A model generated the notes under the pieces. The model saw nothing but the letters and a program-made list of their open reading frames with translations, was not told the origin of the DNA and made no database searches. DNA of 64,000 nucleotides from contig OY294070.1 of NCBI GenBank assembly GCA_958510875.1, forward strand, positions 119,950,703 to 120,014,702, given 5' to 3'. Position 1 is the first letter of the stretch. Every line of letters begins with the position of its first letter. This document shows positions 57,030 to 64,000 of the stretch, piece after piece. Made by a program: the position numbers and the translations under genes. The DNA is from Endomychus coccineus (taxonomy: Eukaryota; Arthropoda; Insecta; Coleoptera; Endomychidae).

Positions 57030-58199
57030 TGTTGTTTCTTTTCAATTTTATGATAAAAGGGTTATTTTGGAATTTTTCTAAAGTGTTTCATTTAGTGCAG
57101 TGTTATGTTCAAATATAATGGATTTCCAACTAGTAGAGACCGGTTCAATTTTAAAATAACATGAATTCTTATAATATTTCGGGTGGTGTGACTGTTTCAA
57201 TGTCTAGATCTCTCAAATAATTCTGAACCGATGATGAAACATTGTCAGCATAATTTTGTTCATGTGGAAAAATCTTGGGAGAATATTTAGATTGGAAAAC
57301 TAATTCGTTGCCTTTAGCGAGTAGAACGTTCCTTTATTTTTCTCCAACTATCCCATTTTATAATTGTAATGTGATGCAATAATACATCACGAATGCTACA
57401 ACGAATTTCTGGTTCATTATTCTCCTTTATTGCATTTACAATTTTATTTTCCCCAAGAATCTATTCATATTGTAATTCCCAACGATAATTTCGTATGCAT
57501 AGACCCTTGAAATATTAACTAGAATATAACTGAATCCAATTTAACACTGCGATCGCCCCTGTTCCACGGCATGTAACGGTTACATGTTTCGTTTGCAAAA
57601 GGTATGAACTGTTTGACTGCAAAAATACATTAACACAGGCAATCGTCGAAAGAAATTAATGCTCCCAGCTTTTGGTTAGTTGGAAATTCGCTAACTTGAT
57701 AATTGTTGGAATGTTGAGAAGATTTTTTCTGGAGGATTGCTGATTTTCATTCAAAAATTCTCATGGAATTTCAATATAAAGTTTTTTCATCAACGATTGG
57801 TTTATTATGCCAAAATACTTTCCTGCCATTTTTGACGTAAGTACTCAGTGAAGCTTGACATTTTATAATGGAAAGTTACAACGGCACTGAAAGAATCAAA
57901 ACAATTGGAATTTATTATTAAGTACATGAAACATTCTGTTGTTAGGTGAATTTTATGGCATTCATTATCGGCCCACATGAGTAGTCAGTAATTAACGACT
58001 TGTGAAAAAATCTAAACATTCGGCTACGTTGTAAATTTTCCAAATCTTTTGCATTATGGTAGCGCTGTTCGTGTGTGCTTGAGAATACAAAACTCTAAAT
58101 CCCAGACGATCGCGAAAATTAGGCCTTTCTAAGTCTTCAGCTTGGTGAATCTTGCGCTTAGACTTATGCTCACATCCATATAAAATCCAACTGAGTTGA
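57030..58199. other. No gene seen
   Basis: AT-rich filler with no supported reading frame. Confidence 0.5.
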
Positions 58200-58620
58200 G
58201 AACTAAAAGCAAACGACCATTTCTTGCGTCAGCAATTTGCTGATTGTGCGCTAGACCATTTGGAAGCAGACCTGCAGACCCCAAATTCGGACATGAAATC
58301 ATTTTATGTGATGAAGCCTGTTTTTGTTGAATGTTAATAAACAGAACTGCCAGATTTTACTCCAAGAGTTCGATATAGTATAGTACAGAGGGGATCGGTC
58401 ACTGTCTATAGATTTTGGTAGGGTGGCATCTTCGTCCCCTATTCATTTCAGAATGAGCAAGGCAGAGAGTTGACGATCAATGTGGAACGTTGCCGAGTGA
58501 CGATATGCGCTTTTTTGGCTTCGGTTAGATTGAATGATTCTCAAACGGATGTAGCACTAACAGTCATTGAAGAGATATAGCCCAATCTCTGTCAGAGAGT
58601 AATCCATCGCAGCCGCCATT
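58200..58620 (+). pseudogene. Tc1-like transposase fragment (DDE_3 type)
   Basis: Plus-strand pieces read LRQQFADCALDHLEADLQTP, then RVRYSIVQRGSVTVYRFW and IFVPYSFQNEQGRELTINVE, RCRVTICAFL. They match the K...F..WA....D.......VTVW.G...GG..GPYFF.NE.G..VTVN..RY+.M+..F region of DD41D-like transposases. The first and second catalytic Asp sites are missing or altered. Dead. Confidence 0.6.
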
Positions 58621-58936
58621 AGGTAAATTTGATTCTCCATACATAAGGCCGTATATGAACTTTCATTCAAAAACAAGGTCGTTACCTCCAATACAACTAA
58701 TTTCAGTCATATTCAAATGTCTCCTTCTAAGAAAAACCCTACATGGAATAAAATGTTTTGATATGAGTAATATCTGGTGTAGTATTAAACAATTGTACCC
58801 AAGCACCACATTAATATTTAGAAATCTAACTAACTATCGACAACTGGGTAGCCAGCTTCCATAGAACAATAAAAAATAATATTCTATTGTCCTACCGAAG
58901 ATGTTGATCCGGATGTCGCAATACGTATTTGGATTA
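58621..58936. other. No gene seen
   Basis: Flank between the transposase fragment and the first MITE. Nothing recognised. Confidence 0.5.
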
Positions 58937-58944
58937 CTCAGTAC

Positions 58945-59546
58945 CACGGTCGTATATACAGGTCTGGGAACTCGAGGCGGTTTCCTATGTGACAAATGAG
59001 TCCGCTGAGCGTAAACTGTCGCGTAGTACCAAAAGGGTGGCGCATGAGTCGAGGAATGATCTCTGACACGTATACGACCGTGTTCTCTGGCAGCTGTCAT
59101 TGTTGACTTATAAACACAAGGACTACCGGCGTTTTTAGAAAAAAATTACGAAACTGTGCATTGTGCCGAAATGCAAAACGGAGTACAAAAGTGTAAAGCA
59201 AGAAACTTCAGTTTTTAAAGTGCCGAAAGATGCGGAAATGCAAAAAGAGTGGATGCTTGCGATTCCAGATAGAAATCGTTTTATGTGTACGAGCATGTAT
59301 AACGAAAAAAGGGAAGTTATTTTTAAGGTGAGTAATACATTTTGACAAGAGTAACAGTTCTGTTCCTCTCTCAAATCAGAATAGTAAATATTGCGTTACG
59401 AGAAAAATTATTTTACTCAATAATGTGATTGTTGCCATACTTCGATCCAAGTGCTAGCTGGTGGCCTAGCGAGGGACTACGAGTTTGGCGACATGTAAGA
59501 GACTCATGTCAAACATAGAGTTCCCAGACCTGTATGTACGACCGTG
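58945..59546 (+). mobile_element. P-like MITE 1 with THAP exon
   Basis: 602 bp. The ends are 29-bp inverted repeats (CACGGTCGTATATACAGGTC... and inverse, one or two differences), and the 8-bp flanks CTCAGTAC (58937) and CTCAGTAT (59547) look like a target duplication. Inside, the frame LCIVPKCKTEYKSVKQETSV, FKVPKDAEMQKEWMLAIPDR, NRF is a THAP zinc finger start (C..C, then W), ending at a donor TTTTTAAG|GTGAGTAAT. THAP domains bind DNA in P-element transposases; 8-bp duplications fit too. The second Cys/His pair is lost by a small deletion. No catalytic domain, so non-autonomous. Confidence 0.85.
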
Positions 59547-59603
59547 CTCAGTATGTGGTGGTTGGATACAATTAATATTCGATGTTCTTGGATTGGTCAC
59601 AAT

Positions 59604-60180
59604 CACGGTCGTACATACAGGTCTGGGGACTCGTATGTTTGACCTGGGTCTCTTACGCGTCGCCAAACTCGTAGTCCCCCACTCAGCCACTAGCTAGCTC
59701 TTGGATTGAAGTGGTAAGATGATTTCTTTCCGTAATCGCAAGCAGTGTTACTAAGTATTCTGATTTGAGAGAGGAACAGAACTGTTAATCTTGTCAAAAT
59801 ATATTACTCACCTTAAAAATAACTTCCCTTCTTTCGTTATACATGCTCGCACACATAAAAGACCTCGTTAAAACGATTTCTATCCGGAATCGCAAGCATC
59901 CACTTTTTTCGCATTTCCCCATCTTTCGGCACTCTAAAAACAGAAGTTTCTTGCTTTACACTTTTGTACCCCGTTTTGCAGTTCAGCACAATGCATGATT
60001 TCGTAATTTGTTTCTAAAAACGCAGGTATTTCTTGTGTTTACAAGTCAAGTAGGTCAGTTATCAGAGAATTTCGACTACTGCGCCACCCTTTTTGGTACT
60101 ACGCGACAGTCGACGCTTAGCGGACCCACTTCGCACATAGGAAACAGCCTCAAGTCCCCAGACCTGTATGTACGACCGTG
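59604..60180 (-). mobile_element. P-like MITE 2 with THAP exon
   Basis: 577 bp in inverted orientation to the neighbour 58 bp away. It has 29-bp inverted ends (CACGGTCGTACATACAGGTC...) and a perfect 8-bp target duplication GTCACAAT (59596 and 60181). The minus-strand frame reads CIVLNCKTGYKSVKQETSVF, RVPKDGEMRKKWMLAIPDRN and RFNEVFYVCEHV, which keeps the second Cys-x-His half of the THAP finger missing in the first copy. The same splice-donor-like GTGAGTAAT follows. No transposase catalytic part. Confidence 0.9.
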
Positions 60181-60188
60181 GTCACAAT

Positions 60189-61975
60189 CTTTATTACTGT
60201 ATTGAGTTGGTTACTTATTACTCAAAGAAACTATAAAACACTTTCATTAAGCCATGTTGGCAGAATTGGATATATTGACTTATTTCACCCCTTGTATGTG
60301 TTTACTATAGGTAAGTCATATCAGTAATCCTAAACGCACCTTTAGACCAAAATTACTATTGTGATATAAGTTTGGCTCAGTAAGTTAGAAAATCATATAT
60401 ACTTTCTTGGCACGCGGTTGTGAATTTCAAGTTATTTCCAAATGGAATAAATACTATGTACATGTAGCGAAAAAATTCCCAAAGATAGGATTTTCTAACT
60501 TAATTTTATCTTATTTTGTATTACGTGTCATTTGTTGTATACAATACTTAAGTGTTTCGAATGTTCGTTTCTATTTGTTTTTTAGATATTATTTGTTAAA
60601 AATCAACACAACTAAATGCAGAGCATATTGACGTATTTCCATTATCTTGAACAAAATGTATGTCTAGTTGATTTAAAATAGTAATAATACACTTATAGAT
60701 TTATATTAAGCTACATTTATGGTACATGTTTCTTGAAATATTATTATATTTGATATGTACTGAAAATATATCACCATACTGTCACATTTTCGGAAAATAT
60801 AAAACATAAATTTTGATTTTTAGAGTAGAGTTATTATTCAAGATAAAGTGAATCAACTTTTATTATTATTCCATAGTAATTGTACAGTAAATTAATTATA
60901 AAAAGTATGATTTTCACTAATTTGATTGATAAATAATACCGCAGCTTTTCCAAACAAATGTATTTGTATTTATTAATTTAGTAAAAATCAAACTTTCAAT
61001 AGTTTTTCATTTAAGTTTAGAATGAATCAAGCTATGCCTGGTAATTGTACCGATTCAATCTTTTTTCTGATGCACACCCTCCAGGTTTTGAATTGTTGGA
61101 GGGGAATTTAAATAAATCATTCATTTGAAATTGAAGAACAAAATATTTAATTACGTCTTGACATAAAGAAATTAATTAAAATTATGATTTATCATTAAAT
61201 TAATTCCTAATACAAGAAAGAAGGTTTATTGTTTTGTATTAATTCATTTTTATTATGCACTGAAACAATTTTGAAACATCTTATACCAGAATAATAATAA
61301 TTCAATGAGTTGAAATTGCATCAGGGTACAATCATGATAATCAGAATTATTATTATACCGTGTCATAATTGTAATTTATCGAAATCTATTATTATTTCCC
61401 ATATTGTCAAGCTATAATAATAATTCAACCAACTATTATTGTGTACGTATTTCTCATTTCTGTTTCAAAATCATATACATAAATGCAATTTCTGTATTAA
61501 TATTTTTGTATTTAAATTATGTACATGATTCAAACTGACTAATTATCGAGATTATCATATTGCGACATATTTCAAATGATACGAATTATTATTATACCAT
61601 TAAATAAATGCCATTTCGATTTGTTTTATCTCAAATAATAATAATAATTACTCTAATGTATCATCATGGCTTCTAAAAATTCAAAATATATGTCGAATCA
61701 TATATAATTGAAATAAAATTGCATAGTAATATCATTGTAATCTATTGTTGGAAACTCTAATGTTCTTGTGAGCAATTGTTTTTTCCAAACTTTTTGTTGA
61801 GATCCATTATTTCAATGTTATTATAAAGCCAAACGGTCTTGGGATTATATCAGCAGAAATGATAAATTTGCTCCAAAAACTGTCTCTGATTCTCTTATTT
61901 TTCATCTTACAATCTGACTTGAAATAACTAAAGTGGGATTTCCAGAATTAAGTTCAAATTGGACTCCATGTCAGG
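60189..61975. other. Very AT-rich, no gene seen
   Basis: Contains many ATTATTATT runs, especially 61290-61680 (GAATTATTATTATACC occurs twice, at about 61343 and 61585). Frame 60407-60631 is unrecognised. Confidence 0.5.
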
Positions 61976-61979
61976 CGTT

Positions 61980-62335
61980 AAAAGCCTGAGAGACGGCAAC
62001 ATAGGTGTCCAGAACTATTAGATCGTAATGTCAGTGGTCAATCTAGAGGAAACGTGCCACATATTAGTACGTAACAAGATATCTTTGTAATATTCACTTC
62101 GGTTCAGTGTAATTCCTCTGAAACTACTTGCCACTTTTCAGAAGTACGCGAAATCTGCAAGTCAATGATAGATGGCGTTACAAAATCTAGGTTTCTCTAG
62201 ACAATTCTGTATACGGTATTTTACAACACAGACAGAATGGTTCAGCTGATGAGCCTGAGTAGGCGAAATAGCTGTCCAGAACTAATGGGTTGTGTTACTA
62301 CTGGTCGATTTAGATATAACTTTTATATATTTTGA
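61980..62335 (+). repeat. Two direct copies of an 80-bp PLE-terminus-like motif
   Basis: AGCCTGAGAGACGGCAACAT...GTGTCCAGAACTA (about 61983) and AGCCTGAGTAGGCGAAATAG...CTGTCCAGAACTA (62253) lie 269-270 bp apart, and both continue with a GTGGTCAATCTAGA / TGGTCGATTTAGAT block. The second has CTGAGTAGGCGAAAT, like the hammerhead-like class but without a proper CTGANGA. Confidence 0.5.
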
Positions 62336-63057
62336 CTACACGATAGGAGAACCTATAATGTTCGTAGAACCAGCAAGCAGTGGTATGTTGGGAGGTATAT
62401 GTTTATAGGTATCAGGAAACACACAACTCCGCCGTTTGTTAGTATTTGAGTACAACATGTTGCCCTAGATTTCTACCTGAAAAAGAATACGAATCGTTTC
62501 CCATTGAAAATTATTCATTCATTTACAAGATGAAATGTTAAAATTCGTCTGAGGACTGGTAACCAGACAAGTCGAGATCTAAATCAAGTTCATACTAATT
62601 ACAGTATATTCACGCAAATAAGACCGTTCGTAGAATATATCAGAGCACAATGCTAAGTCCTTGTCTACCACGAGCGTGGTTCGAAGTTCGAACTCAACTC
62701 GTCTCTCCCATACGTAATCCCGTCTTGAGCACAAACTTGGCTGTCGTTCACTTTTCAAGGTTCATGGGATAGCAGCCGGATGTTTCCTTTATGGAAATTG
62801 CACGAGATTTTCTTCGGTACCATATTAGACTATTAAAGTGATGTGTGTGAATTACTGCATCGAATAGGTTATAATAAGTGTCAACTGAATACCAACATTG
62901 TTCACAAAAATGATGAAAGTACTTTCCAGATACATCTGACAAACAAACAATTATAGGTAGAAAATCTCCCATAACGTTTTACTAAAATAAATAGCAGTAA
63001 CATGTGAATTGACAGTATAATACCTGCAAGTCGATACTCTATGACTTATAAGGACCG
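62336..63057. other. No gene seen
   Basis: No supported coding or RNA feature. Confidence 0.5.
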
Positions 63058-63061
63058 TTTT

Positions 63062-63856
63062 ACAGTTCGCAATTCTTGTTGCAATACGCAATACTCTTAT
63101 TCAAAAGCGTGCGCAGTACAGACATTGCGTGCAAGTCTCTTGCAATTTCTAAGTATTGTACTGAATCGATCCGGTTCGATATTAATTGCGAAGGAGAGAA
63201 CATTTTGGGGACTTTTTAGTTACCAACTGAACAAGAGTTCCTACTTATTAACGTTGACATTTATATCACAGAACAACAGACAGATTTCCACCTATTGATC
63301 TATTCATTCTTGTGTTCCGTTTATTCTTTTGCTTTCGATTTGGACTCCAGTTGTACATTGTAAATTTTGTTATATTGTAGTTCAAAACCAGAAAAAGCAT
63401 TCCACATTGTATCAAATTTCCTAGTAATATCCAACCATTCTGCATCCAGATATCTTAATGTTATTATTAGTGAGAGAAAACTTTTCTATATCTGAAGCAA
63501 TGAGCTCTTCAGTTAAAACAAAATTTCATCTATTTTGGTTTAATCAGGGTTTTCGTTGTTTGTTTGCTCCAATCTCTCTCGCCTAGAGAGAAGCGGCAGC
63601 GATAATTATAGTAATTATAGCAGCAACGTTTTCCTATTCATTTTCACATAAAACTAAATAAATTTAAAACATTCAATGAACAAATTAATAATTCTTAACC
63701 TTTCATTATTTTAGTATATTTTCCGAATTTGGAAGAGAACTGGGGTATGTAATAGCAAGTGAAAATTGCCAAATATTTTTCCATAAAAAGTTCCAGGTGA
63801 GCTCTTGCAATGTTAGTGTATTGCTGCAATAGTATTGCAACAAGAATTGCGAACTG
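63062..63856. mobile_element. CAGT-ended MITE (Tc1/mariner-type)
   Basis: A perfect 29-bp inverted repeat (63058-63086 and 63832-63860) contains CAGTTCGCAATTCTTGTTGC. If the element starts at CAGT it is flanked by TA on both sides (63060-63061 and 63857-63858), as for Tc1/mariner elements. The interior has no transposase. About 795 bp. Confidence 0.8.
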
Positions 63857-64000
63857 TAAACAGTTTTCACTCCGTTTTGAAGTTCAGAATCTAGGTTGAA
63901 ATATAGAAGGGGTTCTATCTGCCTCCTTCCATATACAGAGGATGTTCACGGATATATGAATAGTCCAGTCCATATGTACCTAGGAATATGACAGATGTCC

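Noticed and set aside
62640..62700. TGGTTCGAAGTTCGAACTC as a tRNA T-loop
   Set aside because: No D-arm, anticodon arm or acceptor stem could be matched around it.

Overview
This window looks like AT-rich nuclear DNA from an insect. There are no closely packed ORFs. The few real genes are interrupted by introns with GT...AG boundaries and have AATAAA signals. One gene encodes a Beaten-path (Beat) type immunoglobulin protein, a family known from arthropods. The mobile elements (R1-clade and RNase H-bearing LINEs, mariner, DD41D-like Tc1/mariner elements, P-like MITEs with a THAP exon, BEL/Pao, piggyBac, and several Penelope-like elements) are a typical insect mix. A beetle is my guess, but the sequence does not prove it.

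Host genes are few. (1) An unrecognised gene on the minus strand at 6976-7649 encodes 223 aa with an N-myristoylation-type start; its poly(A) signal is at 6837-6832 and a splice acceptor lies directly upstream. (2) The last exon of a secreted or membrane leucine-rich-repeat protein lies on the minus strand at 16376-17045, with a poly(A) signal at 16301-16296. (3) Two consecutive plus-strand exons of a beat-like gene, 34979-35112 and 45881-46228, are separated by a 10.8 kb intron. Their phases match, and together they supply the C...W...C core of an Ig domain and a GPI-anchor-like tail. (4) A low-confidence minus-strand gene end with a 61-bp intron lies at 48786-49107.

Nearly everything else is transposon debris. 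1-11.4 kb holds three Penelope-like (PLE) families, a LINE tail, a 990-bp palindrome, a tandemly duplicated LINE RT fragment and a long-TIR element built of tandem repeats. 12.8-15.1 kb holds a mariner inserted at the edge of a hAT pseudogene, then a LINE tail. 17.2-18.5 kb holds a pogo-like element and a PLE remnant. 19.3-22.0 kb holds a 2.68-kb Tc1-like element whose right 1.0 kb is repeated in inverted orientation at its left. 22.8-34.6 kb holds LINE, Tc1-like, piggyBac and R1 debris. The beat intron (35.1-45.9 kb) contains LINE, PLE, hAT, possible MULE and an unclassified long-TIR element. 46.8-64 kb holds hAT, three P-like MITEs, BEL/Pao, another PLE, a Tc1-like fragment and a CAGT-ended MITE.

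The most interesting signals are: the inverted-duplication Tc1-like element; a recurring CTGANGA-hairpin-CGAAA motif just 3' of four PLE endonuclease fragments, which resembles hammerhead-ribozyme cores; the P-like MITE family with 8-bp target duplications that carries only a THAP-domain exon; and the orphan gene at 7 kb. No CRISPR array, prokaryotic operon or clear tRNA/rRNA gene was seen. All homology calls are from memory of protein families; no database was searched.
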